This document shows positions 20,801-31,988 of a stretch of 64,000 bases of DNA, one piece after another. The notes beneath the pieces are model-generated. The model made no database searches and was not told the DNA's origin. It saw nothing but the letters and a program-made list of their open reading frames with translations. Both the position numbers and the translations under genes were made by a program. The stretch is taken from assembly GCA_031761405.1 (NCBI GenBank), contig JASEVX010000001.1, forward strand, positions 24,395,346 to 24,459,345, read 5' to 3'. Source of the stretch: Serripes groenlandicus (taxonomy: Eukaryota > Mollusca > Bivalvia > Cardiida > Cardiidae). The first letter of the stretch is position 1. The number at the start of each line of letters is the position of its first letter.

Positions 20801-23446
20801 GGGTTAAGAAATAATCAATAATTTGAACGAGAATCTTCAGCAGCAAAAAACGCTTGAAAACATTCAGGGAAAAGAATACAGTAATCATGTACGATATGTT
20901 AACATTTTCATCTCTTCACACAATGCTTTCATCTATAGATATTTAACAAGTCACCAAACTGTAAACCTACCTGGCCTTTTTAGCTGTTAAAGCTTTGTTT
21001 TCGTTGATTGATCGTCCCCCTCCCTCTAAAAAATAAAATGACTCACAATTTTATGTTAATTCTATAAACATTCAAGTATAAATAAAAAACATGTTATATT
21101 TGAGCATTAGTGCAGGGAGAAGCCTCCAAGTATATGTAACCATTACAGACCTAGATCAAAACTGTTTACTATCCAGTACATGGATCATACATTTTCTTCC
21201 AAAGCAGGTCACAGCAAAATACTGATAACAGGGCTACAGATAACTTTTTTAGTGAATTGGGTATTTACCCCATTGATTTTCAGACAATTGCTTTCTTTTT
21301 ATTTTAATTAACGGATAATCTAACCCCATCAATTTTTTTCAAATTGGTTTTTTGTACGACTTAAAAATCATCGTGGCAAAGGGAGACATCATGAGCAAAA
21401 TCTCCATTTCCCACAATATTTCAATGTTGTTTAACCCTTTCCCTCATATAGACGCTTTCTGATGCCTCTGCAGCAGACGGCTTTTTGAAAACATAGTGAC
21501 AAAAGAAGAAATTGCACAAAACGTGCAATTTCTCCTTGTGTCACAATGTTTTCCACTTTTCGTCATAGGTTATACAATCAATTATAGAGATTTTCCATTA
21601 TTTGACCAAATACGTTCAAAGTCGTCTGCTGCAGAATTGTAGTATGAGGGAAAGGGTAAACTAATGCTTCTAATTGTTGGCAAATCTATATATTTGGGGG
21701 TCCATCATTCATCCAGACACTTATCAAATTTAGTTTTGCTTTAAAGTATTTGTCTTGTTCACATCAAGCCATTGATACTTTTTATTCTATTCGGATCTTG
21801 TTTGATTTAATGTAAATTATTTAAGCAATTCAAATGTAAACAATTGCTTTATTTCCTTTTGAGATTTTTTTGACAATTCTTTTATCTTTTTTAAGGAAAT
21901 ATGCTACTTAAAAAAGTTACTTATCTGCAGCCCTGTGATAAGTTGAAAGAATATGTTTGTATGGTGTTTTCGCTGCTTTCAAAGAAATTACAGTTATATA
22001 ACAGCCTTTCCTTGGCAAGTTAACAGTACAACTGGTTCAATGATGCTGACACCAACGAGTCAGCTGTAATCCAAATCCCAGTCCTCAGCATTAAGGTGGG
22101 AAAACCAATGTCCATTACTACTATTTTTAAAGTCTTTAGTATTCATGAACGGACAGGGGAGTGAACATGACTTTTTTGTGTCTTCTGCACCTGAGATGGA
22201 CGCTCTACGGTCTACCACTGTGGACATAGGAACAGAGGTCCAGATACGGAGGGGTATTCAGCTCTTTTTCCCACAATTTTTCTCTTATTATTAAAGCAAA
22301 CCCTATGTTCTTTTGACTCTTGAGTATCCAGAACATAGGGTTAGACGGTCCAATAAAAGTTTTAATACATGCAAAACGCCCCCTATCTAGAGCTTTGTAG
22401 GAATATACAGGCTGTTGTTAAACTACCAATGTAAGTCAATCAAGCGTCAGAGGTTTTTTAATTAATTATATTTACAACCAAACTGTATTCATGTTATTGT
22501 ATAATCATTTAATGATTTTATAGGTAAAAAACATTCTCAAGATGCTTCTTTTAAACTTGTATTTAATATATTAAAGGCTAAACAAGGAACCTTGAAGATA
22601 ATGATCAGTTACAGGTTATTTATCATGTAAGTGACGGCCATATTTCTCAAGAGAAAAGAAATTATAAAAGAACTACATGTATTTCACAATCAATGTTAAA
22701 AAAAATGCCTTGCCAGTAGTGTTTCTAGCCCCTGATTTCCATGGATCTGGCGTTATGACTTTCCCAAGCTTTTTCTGACCTGAAAAAATGACAAGTTAAT
22801 TTGATTGACTTCAACATTAAGAAGAACCTAGCTTATTACCGGTAAGTTATAATTGACTATAAAGGACATCAAGTGTGACCAAATAACAAGACTTTTGATA
22901 ACCAGTAAAGACTAAGGTTGTTTCACTATCTTTACCTGCTCTGCTGTAGACTTGTTGATGTACATTCAGGTAAACTGCTATGTATATCATAGTATGTGTA
23001 TGTGTATAAACCAGAATACATTCTACACTGCACAAACAGTAAGTTAGCAAAATACACACCATATGCAATGATTTCAAAAGTCTTCTGTTACTAATGGCGT
23101 CAAAAGTCATCTTGATTAATAATCATATTGAGACCATCCCTTTTCAAATGACCCAATATTGGCAAATGACATACTAAAATGGATCATACTCATTCAGTCA
23201 TTGCTGCTTTGTTATACAAAAGGATCACATCTGCCTAAATGTTTGTAAAGAACAATTAACATCTTGTCTGGTTTGTTCTGGCACTAAAATGTCAAAAACG
23301 TAAATGTATGTAAAATGTGTAATGTGCCTGGCTTTGAACGTCCAAATATATTTAATATGAACAATTGCTGCTAAAAGATGCCTTTGAGACAGAAATAGAA
23401 CTTTAATGTTGAAATATTGTTAACACTTACACTTTTCACAAACCAT
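17782..23446 (-). CDS. CRIPT: Cysteine-rich PDZ-binding protein (CRIPT), complete, five exons
   Basis: CRIPT is a small zinc-binding protein with paired CxxC motifs. It binds the third PDZ domain of PSD-95-type scaffolds and is also conserved outside neurons (family knowledge). Exons on the minus strand run 23446-23431, 22779-22714, 21025-20971, 19882-19800 and 17864-17782. All phases agree and give 100 residues, against 101 in human. Seen: MVCEKC at the start, KKLGKVITPDPWKSGARNTT, INENKALTAKKAR, YSPYSTEFQKCKICKSSVHQ, KGSHYCQGCAYKKGICAMCG and the end KKIISTTNYRQSST. The CxxC pairs (C3/C6, CKIC, C/CAMC) are intact. The C-terminus is SST rather than the TSV-type PDZ ligand I recall for vertebrates. 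Intron 2 starts with GC. Exons of another apparent gene lie inside its introns. Confidence 0.95.
17948..18150. mobile_element. TTAA MITE, young group with decayed TTAA
   Basis: CATATAGACGC end, palindrome core and GTATGAGGGAAAGGG end; the flanking TTAA is lost on both sides. Confidence 0.75.
18277..18510. mobile_element. TTAA MITE, young group
   Basis: TCAACTCCTTCCCCC to GAGGGAAAGGGTTGA; about 95 bases from the minus-strand exon d. Confidence 0.78.
18605..18766 (-). CDS. Candidate exon of the same unrecognised protein (d)
   Basis: 54 open codons between acceptor GATATTTTCAG and donor GTGGGA. Reads RMKVIDKCIVNRILANTISV then FLWLYKNGILSLTLAGLYGS. An internal acceptor five bases further in (CTGAG|A) would give the phase needed after exon b. 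It lies in CRIPT intron 4. No family recognised; a hydrophobic stretch is present but is not clearly a membrane segment. Confidence 0.5.
18983..19209. mobile_element. TTAA MITE
   Basis: TTAACCCTTTCCC to GAAAGGGTTAA in CRIPT intron 4. Confidence 0.8.
19343..19548. mobile_element. TTAA MITE, older group
   Basis: TTAACCTTTTCCC to GTGGGAAAGGGTTGA in CRIPT intron 4. Confidence 0.75.
19800..19882 (-). CDS. CRIPT: CRIPT exon 4
   Basis: Acceptor CTTTTTACAG, donor GTAGGC. Encodes YSPYSTEFQKCKICKSSVHQ then KGSHYCQ. A near copy of its acceptor and exon start lies 69 bases upstream (19951), in the same frame. Confidence 0.93.
20068..20194 (-). CDS. Candidate exon of the same unrecognised protein (b)
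   Basis: Acceptor CCAACTAG, donor GTGAAT, 41 open codons. Reads CRQTFDWLAQRSIRDDLYTA then VIRSICAIATAAKFSSGFNE, an amphipathic helical segment of non-repeat sequence. It lies in CRIPT intron 3, on the same strand. The +strand ORF across it is the shadow. Confidence 0.5.
20316..20507. mobile_element. TTAA MITE, older group
   Basis: TTAACCCTTTCCC to GGAAAAGGGTTAA; the 'ttggccaca' core variant. Confidence 0.75.
20971..21025 (-). CDS. CRIPT: CRIPT exon 3
   Basis: Acceptor TTTTTTAG, donor GTAGGT. Encodes GGGRSINENKALTAKKA, the central conserved block. Phase 2 at both ends. Confidence 0.93.
21431..21659. mobile_element. TTAA MITE, young group
   Basis: Full length in CRIPT intron 2, ends TTAACCCTTTCCC and GGGAAAGGGTAA. 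Confidence 0.85.
21967..22235 (-). mobile_element. tRNA-headed SINE, type 2, diverged
   Basis: Reverse copy with 'gctgacaccaacgagtcag' and 'ctacggtctaccactgtgg'. Confidence 0.62.
22250..22410. repeat. Hairpin element, diverged
   Basis: 'aaaccctatgttcttttgac' / 'ccagaacatagggttagac', then 'ccctatctagagctttgtag'. Confidence 0.55.
22714..22779 (-). CDS. CRIPT: CRIPT exon 2, with a GC splice donor
   Basis: Acceptor TTTTTTCAG; encodes QKKLGKVITPDPWKSGARNT. The exon must end at ACTACTG followed by GCAAGG to stay in frame with exon 3. No GT is suitably placed, so intron 2 is of GC-AG type. Confidence 0.92.
22936..22974 (-). CDS. Candidate micro-exon of the same unrecognised protein (c)
   Basis: 39 bases, YLNVHQQVYSRA, acceptor ATAGCAG, donor GTAAAG. 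Its phase fits exon b downstream (G+TT). Too short to be convincing alone. It lies in CRIPT intron 1. Confidence 0.22.
23431..23446 (-). CDS. CRIPT: CRIPT exon 1
   Basis: ATG GTT TGT GAA AAG T then donor GTAAGT. This start was chosen because it gives the canonical MVCEKC N-terminus once joined to exon 2. Confidence 0.9.
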
Positions 23447-24296
23447 TTTGATTCAGTTTAATGACTTATCAGTGATAAATACTGTATTTTTTCAAAGAAA
23501 ATGTCTTGTTTACAAAATAAAGCTGGTACTACGCATATTATAAAGTTTTAACAAGAAAGGGAAACCAGCAGTAAATGTGCCGTTTTAATTACATTTATAT
23601 AAGAAATACTAAACGTTGAATCAAAGTACCAATGGTTCCAATCCTTTCCACTACCTTATTTGGTATACATCAATTTGCAATATCATTATGATACTTAAGC
23701 TCCTGCTTACATTTCTTTGAAATATATATTTTTTTTTCATTTGAACTCTACACCTTAAGAGATGATGCATGTAATATGTTGGAAATGACTTGTAACTTGC
23801 AGAAACGATGGAAATAAGTGAAATTGCATTTAATCAAAAGCTTTTTCATTCATTCATACAACTCTTTCCAATATGCAGACACATTTCGACGTATCTAAAA
23901 CCTATGCATTTGTGAATATATTCTGGCAAAAGGAGAAATTGCTCATGATTAGCAATTGCTTTTATTGGTTTTCCAAAGATCAGGAGCCTAAGGCTTAAGC
24001 ATTCAAAGTACAACGCTACGAGCACTAGATTAATCTTTAGATATCGGATTTCTTTTTAACATTTCTCAGTTGACTGCTAGTACACTAAGATCGCCTGAGA
24101 AAAAGGTAATAATAATGACATCTTGAACTTAGGATAGTTACAAAGTTAGAATGCTCAACAATGTTTTCTACTCCAATCAATAATTAAGACTTTCATTTTT
24201 AGAGATTTTCCATAATTCTGCCTTTATGTAATTCCAACTTGTTCATTGGAGAAAAGGTTAATAACTAAATTGTTGTCAAATGTGACAAAGATGCCC

Positions 24297-24483
24297 TTTC
24301 CCACTTGTAGATACGTTCTGACACATGAAGCAGACAGCTTTTGAAACATTTGTGGCAAAAGAAGAAATTGCTCATGATGAGCCATTTCTCATTTTGCCAC
24401 AATATTTTCAACACCATTCCATAGTTTTTGCCTATATATCTTCAGTCTTCTGCTACAGATTGGTTGTATGTGGGAAAGGGTTA
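24297..24483. mobile_element. TTAA MITE, older, left end decayed
   Basis: CCTTTCCCACTTGTAG to GTGGGAAAGGGTTAAC; central GCTCATGATGAGC. Confidence 0.7.
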
Positions 24484-24540
24484 ACAACAATCCAAGCAGC
24501 CACCTTCTGTCACACTCACCAATTCCTCATTGAACTGTTA

Positions 24541-24775
24541 CACCACCTCGGTGGTGATGTGGTAGAGCGTCTGTCTCGGGTGCGGGTTTGATTCCCGGCC
24601 GGGTCATACCAAAGACTTTAAAAATGGTAGTAATGACAGTCCTCCTTGGCACTCGGGTTGCTTGGTAAACATTATGTCTGACTGGCTGGTATTTGGATAA
24701 ATGAACTAGAGGTACTGGTAACTTACCCAGGAAACGTTGTTAAAAGCGGCGTAAAACACCAATCAATCAATCTTT
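24541..24775 (+). mobile_element. tRNA-headed SINE, type 2, full length
   Basis: Head 'gatgtggtagagcgtctgtc' and 'gcgggtttgattcccggccg', then 'ccttggcactcgggttgctt', tail ending in (aatc)n. Confidence 0.75.
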
Positions 24776-24796
24776 CACACCAGAGTTCACACTTAC

Positions 24797-24947
24797 CAAT
24801 TCCTCATGCCACACTGATACAGATATTTACAAAGCTTCTTCTGCCCTTCTGTTGTTCTGCTGTTGAACCAGATGCCAACAACCTTGATTGCCGCCAACTG
24901 GACTCGCAGCGCACCAGTGATGTCACATGCACAATTCAATTTTATAT
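24797..24947 (-). CDS. Candidate exon of an unrecognised helical protein (a)
   Basis: Acceptor TTTGTAACAG, donor GTAAGT; 49 open codons with two bases left at each end. Reads TGALRVQLAAIKVVGIWFNS then RTTEGQKKLCKYLYQCGMRN, helical in character, resembling an ARM/HEAT-type repeat. It lies upstream of CRIPT exon 1. I do not recognise the family. It does not join in phase to exon c, so at least one exon would be missing between them. Confidence 0.5.
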
Positions 24948-25369
24948 CTGTTACAAATCAGTACCTCTCACACCTTAAAATGACATTGTGCAAACAGTGC
25001 AAACACAGAGCGGGATGATGCTCTAGAAACTGGGACGGACATAATTATGGACTAGTAGATTTGAATCATAACGGGACATAGACTTACCAGAAATAATTTT
25101 TGAAGAAAAGAGTAGGTAATCCAATTACAGACTCATTTCTTGCATCTGCAGCAGATGACTTGATTAGGCTTTTATTTGCAGAGCATATTTTTTTTATAGT
25201 TATGCCACAAGGTTTACATGGTCGTCTGCTGCAGATTTGTTGTAAATTGGAAAGGATCAAGTCATAACATAATTGGAATAAATTTTGTCCAAGATATCCA
25301 CAACACAAGTCAATATTGTCTTTACACTCTTTAATCTATCACTTCATCAAAATGTGAACACAATGTGTC

Positions 25370-25600
25370 TTAACCCTTTTCCCTCATATAGACGCTTTCT
25401 GACGCCTCTGCAGCAGACGGCTTTTTGAAAACATAGTGACAAAAGAAGAAATTGCACAAAACGTGCAATTTCTCCTTTTGCCACAATGTTTTCCACTTTT
25501 AGTCGTAGGTTATCCATTCAATTATAGAGATTTTCTACTTTTTGACAAAATATGTTCAAAGTCGTCTGCTGCAGAATTGTGGTATGAGGGAAAGGGTTAA
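25370..25600. mobile_element. TTAA MITE, young group
   Basis: Full length; shares its right TTAA with the next copy. Confidence 0.87.
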
Positions 25601-25775
25601 CCTTTTTACACTTGCAGATGCATTTTGACACATCTGCATCAGACGACTTTTGAAAACATTGTAGCCAATGGAGAAATTCTACTCCAATTACACTTCCATT
25701 AATGGTGATTTTCCGTATATTTGCCTAGAAGTCTGATGATCTGCTGCAGATTTGTTGTATGTGGGAAAGGGTTAA
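25597..25775. mobile_element. TTAA MITE, older group, abutting the previous copy
   Basis: TTAACCTTTTTACAC to GTGGGAAAGGGTTAA; the palindrome core is deleted. Confidence 0.75.
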
Positions 25776-25944
25776 ATTAACAAAATACATCAACCATACC
25801 ATCATTAACCTATTATATATCTTAACAAATATCATGTTCTCTGTAAACACTCAGTTCTAGCTATCAAGCTAGCCCTTCATCTAAGACTTTAAACTTAGCT
25901 CTGGAAGAAACACTCTTTTGACATATTTCAGAATAAGAATCAAG

Positions 25945-26640
25945 AGGGCTATGATGGCCCTAGATAAGCTCACCTGAGTTATGCAGTGAGATTTATAACG
26001 CAAAACACATAGCAAAGTCACAAACTGCTGAAATAAACAAGAGGGCCAAGATGGCCCTAAATTGATCACCTGAGTGATAATAAATTAGTAGCAAATATTT
26101 AACTGCAAATATCTGGGAAAATTTGATCAGGAGTGCAAATGAAACCGCAAGGAGTGGACACTGTTAAAGAAATAGTAAAATGGCTTATCAGTAAAGGCCA
26201 TTTGTATCTTGAAATCTAACAAGAACATTAATAAGAAAGGAATTATAAACTTTTGTCATTTTGTACCTTTCCTGATGCCGCCTTGCTGCCCTTAACGGTT
26301 TTTGAAGAGGGTCACTCAAAGAACATTTCTACCAAATTATCTTCGAATAGTATTGGAATCTGACATGCAGATTCTTAGGAGAAGATTTTTAGAGTTTTGA
26401 CATTTTGCTCCCATTTCGCAGCAGCAACCAAAGTTCTAAAATGAATTTAAATCTTTGAACAATTTTGAAAGAGGGTCACTAAAGGAACATTCCTGTGAAG
26501 TTTCGTTGAAATTGGTCCTGTGGTTAAGGAGGAGATGATGTTTAAAGCTAAAAGTAAACGACGGACGACAGACGATGGATGGATAGAGTGATCAGAATAG
26601 ATCACCTTCAGCCTGTGGCTCAGGTGATCTAAAAATGCAG
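25945..26640. repeat. Dispersed 'aagagggccaagatggccct' repeat
   Basis: Two starts (25948 and 26038) and one end ('gtggctcaggtgatctaaaa'). A family I associate with bivalve genomes. Confidence 0.6.
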
Positions 26641-27112
26641 TCACCAGAGTGTTGAAAAGATTTTCCTTCAATTTGGCCTAGTGACCTAGTTTTAGAGTCA
26701 ATATGACCCATATTCGAACTTGACCTAGATATCATTAAGACAAGCATTCTGACAACATTTCAAGCTGCTGAAGCAAAACATGCAGCCTCTAGAGTGTTAA
26801 CAAGATTTCCCTTAAATTTGGCTGTGTGACCAAGTTTTTCACCATACATGACCCATAATGAAACTTCGCCTACATATCATCAAGAAAAACATTCTGACGA
26901 AGTTTCAATAGTTTCAAGTTAATAATGCAGCCTCCAGAGCGTTATCAAGATTTTCCTTCAATTTGACCCGGTGACCTAGTTTTTTGACCCTATATGACCC
27001 ATATTCAAACTTGGCATAGATAGCATAAGACAAACATTCTTACAACATTTGAAGCTGCTGAAGCACAAATTGAGGCTTCTTGAGTTTTAACAATATTTTC
27101 CATCAATTTGGC
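26638..27112. repeat. 145-bp tandem repeat, three units and a partial
   Basis: 'gcag..ct.agagtgtt' starts at 26638, 26782 and 26927, a diverged one at about 27072; cut by a MITE. Confidence 0.72.
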
Positions 27113-27422
27113 CTCTACAGCAGATGACATTTGAAATCAATGTTGCAAAATGAGAAATTACTCATCATTAGCAATTTCTCGTATTGCCACAATGTTTTCA
27201 ACTTTTTTTTAAATAATTGCTTATAGAGACTTTCCCTATTTTTGACTAAATGGTTTCTAAGTTGTCTGCTACAAATGTGTTGTATGTGGGAAAGGGTAAA
27301 TAGTCATCAAGACTTATAAAATATAATAAATATACACCTGAAATGAAACATTTAACCCTTCACCTGATACAGAAACATTCTGTAATATTGGTAGTTTCTG
27401 ATATTTGATATGTTGATATTAA

Positions 27423-27609
27423 TTAACCCTTTCCAACATAAAACAAATCTGCACCAGATGACTTCGAAAATATCTGTAAAAAAATGTAATTAATGAAAAG
27501 GGTCGAAAACACTGTGACAAACAGAGCAATTTCTTCTTTTTCCTCAATGTTTTCAATAGTTATCTGCTTCAGAGGCGTCAGAAAGCGTCTATATAAGGGA
27601 AAGGGTTAA
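27423..27609. mobile_element. TTAA MITE, older group
   Basis: TTAACCCTTTCCAAC to AAGGGAAAGGGTTAA, partly deleted core. Confidence 0.75.
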
Positions 27610-28077
27610 ATTAGTTTTTTGCTTGCATTTTTAAAACATGAAGATGTAGAACATTTACCATTTGCCAGAATGTTTTCAACTCTATTTAATAATTTAACTG
27701 TCATTAATTAAGATTGTTCACATTTTTGAAAACAAAGTCGTCTGTTACAGATTTGTTGTATGTTGGAAAAGGTTAAACCATTCCAATAGAATGTTTTATG
27801 CTGAAGAAAACACTTTCAATAACGCAACCATTATCAAATCTCTTTTGTATGTTAAAAATCTTAAATTTTGGAAGATCTTTTTTTTATATATAAAATTCAA
27901 CAATATGAACAATTTCTCCTATTCCCACAATTTTTTCAAAAGTCTTCTGCTACAGAGGCATCAAATAGTGTCTGTATCAGACAAATAAATGAAAGGATTG
28001 GTTAAATGTTTGAAAGAAGACTCCCTACTCGTCAGTTCTTTGAAGTCATAGTCACTGAGAACTTCTATGATGTATCT

Positions 28078-28307
28078 TTAACCCTTTCCCTCATATAGAC
28101 GCTTTCCGACGCCTCTGCAGCAGACAGCTTTTTGAAAACATAGTGACAAAAGAAGAAATTGCTCAAAACGAGCAATTTCTCCTTTTGACACAATGTTTTC
28201 CACTTTTAGTCATAGGTAATCCATTCAATTATAGAGATTTTCTATATTTTGACAAAATATGTTCAAAGTCGTCTGCTGCAGATTTGTCGTATAAGGGAAA
28301 GGGTTAA
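28078..28307. mobile_element. TTAA MITE, young group
   Basis: Full length, exact TTAA on both sides. Confidence 0.87.
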
Positions 28308-29092
28308 ATATTAAAGCTGCACTTGAATTTTAAATAATTCTAACCCTTTCTGACAGGCGAACACATTATAGACACCTTTGAGCATTTTCTCATTTTCCCA
28401 CTTAATATTTTCTACTCTATTCTATTTCATTTACAGAGATTTTCAATATTTCCCCCCAGATGTTTTCAAAGTCATATTTGAAAGATTTGAGGAATGTGGG
28501 AAAAGGTTTATTGGGTAGTTGATTCCACTTAATTGCAAAATTGGCTGAAACATTTTTTTTTATTATTGCAAAATTGAGGTATTGTAAAAGATTGTCCGAC
28601 AAATAAGCCTTGCAATAAGAGAAAACCCTTTATACTATACCACCAATTTTTTGACAGTTCTAACAAAAATAAATAGTGATTCTAGTGATACTTACACAAA
28701 AGTGATAATTTTAATTTAATTTTAAAATCATGTAATGTAAACACAAGAATTTAATACACACTAAAAAAATTGTGACATGTCAAATTTAACACAATGTTAA
28801 ACCATATACCCCATTATGATGTCTTCAGACTTGTTTGCTCTAAAAAACATCTAAGAAAATTACCATTACTACTGGAAAATTTAAATGATACTTTTCTTTA
28901 TCAAGAATTTTAAAAAGACACTGGGAAAAAGCACAGTGCTTACCGGTATATTATAAGCAGTTTCCCTTTTTCCTACAATGTTTCAAAAGTCCTCAGCTAC
29001 ATGTATAGAGGTGTCAAAAGTCATCTATATGAGGGAAATGGTTAAAGGTACCTTGCTGTCACTATCTTGTCAGACAACAAGATAGTCTGACT

Positions 29093-29320
29093 ATCAACCC
29101 TTTCCCACATACAGACCCTTTCTGATGCATCTGCAGCAGACACTATTTGAAAACATCATGACAAAAGGAGAAATTGCTCATGGTGAGCAATTTTCCCCTT
29201 TGCCACAATGTTTTTAACACTATTCAATAATGATACTTTCATTTAGAGAAATTTTCCACATTTTTGCATTGGTAATTTTATAGTCATCTGCTGCAGTTTG
29301 TTGAATGTGGGAAAGGGTTT
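29093..29320. mobile_element. TTAA MITE, older group
   Basis: ATCAACCCTTTCCC to GTGGGAAAGGGTT. Confidence 0.7.
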
Positions 29321-29545
29321 TCAAGATGAAACTATAGCTAAATGTACAATCACAGGTCTAAGACGACTAGGTGGAGCTTACTGGACTACGACTCTTAATC
29401 AACCCTTTGTTGTCGTTACTTAAACAAATATCTAAGTGAGGGGCTTCTTAAGGATACTGACAACCTAGGGTTTTATGGCTAAATAACATGAAACACACCC
29501 TCTATCTGGACCACTGTACAATACTGTGTCGAGGAAAGTACATCA

Positions 29546-30822
29546 TAGACATTTGTTGTTACTAGCAACACGTGTAAGACATTTGTTGTTATCAACATTT
29601 GTAAAAAATATGTACACTACAACTATGACTGAATATAATTGTCTGGAACAGCATTCGCAAACCATTTTTAATGAGAACCTTAACATCATTTAACCCTTTT
29701 CCACATACAACAAATCTGCAGCAGACGACTTTGAAATGATCTGCCTAAAAAGTCGAAAATCTGTCTTTATGAATCTGTAAGTATTGAAAAGAGTTGAAAA
29801 CATTGTGAGCAATTTCTTCTTTTACCACAATGTTTTCAAATGTTGTCTGCTGCAGATGCACCTTCAAGTCAGAAAGGGTTAATGATAGACATTTGTTGTT
29901 ACTAGCAACATTTGTAAACAAGATGTACTGAATATAAGATGTACTGAATATAACTATGACTGAATATAATTGCCTGGAGCAACATTCACAAACCATTCTT
30001 ACTGATAACCCTAGCCTCGTTTAACCCTTTCCCACATACGAAAAAATCTTCAGCAGACAACTTTGAAATGATTGTAATTATGTAATAAAGTTGAACACAT
30101 TGCGGCAAAAGGAGAAATTGCTCATTATGAGCAAATTCTTCTTTTGCCACAATGTTGTCAAAAGTTGACTGCTGCAGATGCACCTTCAAGTGGGAAAGGG
30201 TTAATGATAGACATTTGTTGTTACTAGCAACAGTTGTAAACAAGATGTTGATTGATTGATTCATAAGGGTTTAACGCCATTTTTAACAATTTCTCAGTTA
30301 TATCATGGCGACCAGTTCACCTACTCATGCGTTCCCTGGTTTTCCCACACCAGTACATCACACAACATACTTTCCAAGCAACTGGCTACTTTTCAACATA
30401 GACTGTTAAACAGCCCATTGGTGAAAGACGGATGACGCAGGTCACAGTGACTTTTGTCAAACGTCGGAAAGAATGTTGGCCGAGCTGAGATTCAATCTCA
30501 CAACCCCTGGATTGACAGTCCACATCACTACCGACTGAGCTACCGGGGCTCGGCTTGTCAAGAAGATGTACACTACAACTATGGCTGCATATAATTGTCT
30601 GGAGCAGCATTCACAAACCATTCTTTACGAGAACCTTAGCATCGTTTAACCCTTTCCCACTTACAACAAATTTGAAGCAGACGACTTTGAAATGGTCTGC
30701 CTAAAAATGTTGAAAATCTCTCTTCATGAAACAGTTATTAACAAATAGAATTGAAAACAATGTTTTCAAAAGTCGACTGCTGTAGAGGCATCAAAAAGCG
30801 TCCACATGAGGGAGAGGGTTAA
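29546..30822. repeat. Tandem segment in three units, each containing a MITE
   Basis: 'agacatttgttgttactagc' at 29550, 29887 and 30209, each followed by 'aacattcacaaaccatt'-type sequence and then by a TTAA MITE. Confidence 0.72.
30247..30556 (-). mobile_element. tRNA-headed SINE, type 1, full length
   Basis: Clear head on the minus strand (cggtagctcagtcggtag). It breaks the third unit of a tandem segment, with a short 'caagatg'-like duplication at its ends. Confidence 0.75.
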
Positions 30823-30877
30823 ACAGATTTTTCTAACAAAGGCAGGCTGGATTCCTGAAAATTAATAAGTTTGTTTG

Positions 30878-31015
30878 TTTGTTTTAAGGTGTTTTCAACA
30901 TTATTTTATTTATATAACAGCTCACTTCACTCATTCATGATCCCTGGGTAAACAAACCAGTACTAGGCTAGGAAATGAGGTTTGCCCAAGGGCACTCCGC
31001 CATGACCAATGCGCC
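30878..31015 (-). mobile_element. SINE type 3
   Basis: Reverse copy: 'ccagtactaggctaggaaat' and 'cccaagggcactccgccatg'. Confidence 0.6.
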
Positions 31016-31402
31016 ACAATAAATAATAAGTAACTGTAACTTTACTTGTGTAAGTCATGTGCAAATGCACGAGTCACTACTCACTTCTTAACCTTTCCCC
31101 ACATACAGACACTTTTTGACACCTCTACAGCAGACGACTTTTGAAAACAGTGTCGCGAATGGAGAAATTGTTAATAATGAGCAATTTCTCCTTTTGCCAA
31201 AATAGTTTCAACCTTATTCAATAATTACACTTTTATATATAGACACATTTCATATTTTTGACTAGATAGGTTCAGTCATCTGCTACAGATTTGGTGTATG
31301 GGGGAAAGGGTCAATTAAATCCTTATGAATATGTATTTCTTATTGAAATTTGAGCCTATCAGAGGTATAACTTGTGAATGAATATTATTTTAGAACAGAG
31401 TT

Positions 31403-31614
31403 CTCAACCCTTTCCCTCATACGACAATTCTGCAGCAGACAACTTTGAACGTACTTTGTCAAAATATAGAAAATCTCTATAATTGAATGGGTAACCAATG
31501 ACAAAAAGTGGAAAACATTGTGTCAAAAGGAGAAATTGCACGTTTTGTCACTATGTTTTCAAAAAGCTGTCTGCTGCAGACGTCAAAAAGCGTCTATATG
31601 AGGGAAAGGGTTAA
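31403..31614. mobile_element. TTAA MITE, young group with core deletion
   Basis: Ends intact; one arm of the central palindrome is missing. Confidence 0.8.
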
Positions 31615-31753
31615 TTCTAGAGTAACAATTTTAACACAAATTGTGTTACATTGAAATTAAGAATATTCTACAAATTTAGAATTAGAATGAATTTGGAATA
31701 CATGTTGTTGGGGGAATACGACCCTAGAAATTTCAATGGATATTCTCTTGTCA

Positions 31754-31988
31754 TTAAACCCTGTCACTCATACAACATATCTGCAGCAGACGACTTTGAA
31801 AACATGTATGCACAATTTTTTTTTTAAAAATCTCCGTAAATTAAAACATAATAATTGAAAAGAGTTGAAATCATTGTGGCAAATTGAGAAATTGCTCATT
31901 ATGAGCAATTTATCCCTATGTTACAATGTTTTCAAAAGTCCTCTGCTGCAGAGGCATCAGAAGGCATCTGTATGTGGGAAAGGGTTAA
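31754..31988. mobile_element. TTAA MITE, older group
   Basis: TTAAACCCTGTCAC to GTGGGAAAGGGTTAA, core GCTCATTATGAGC. Confidence 0.78.

Noticed and set aside
24541..24615. tRNA gene
   Set aside because: A and B box-like sequence is present but no full cloverleaf; it continues into a SINE body and tail, as do the other heads.
25089..25140. Possible minus-strand exon NESVIGLPTLFFKNYFW with donor GTAAGT
   Set aside because: Its upstream part is MITE sequence and the phase does not fit the candidate exon at 24947.
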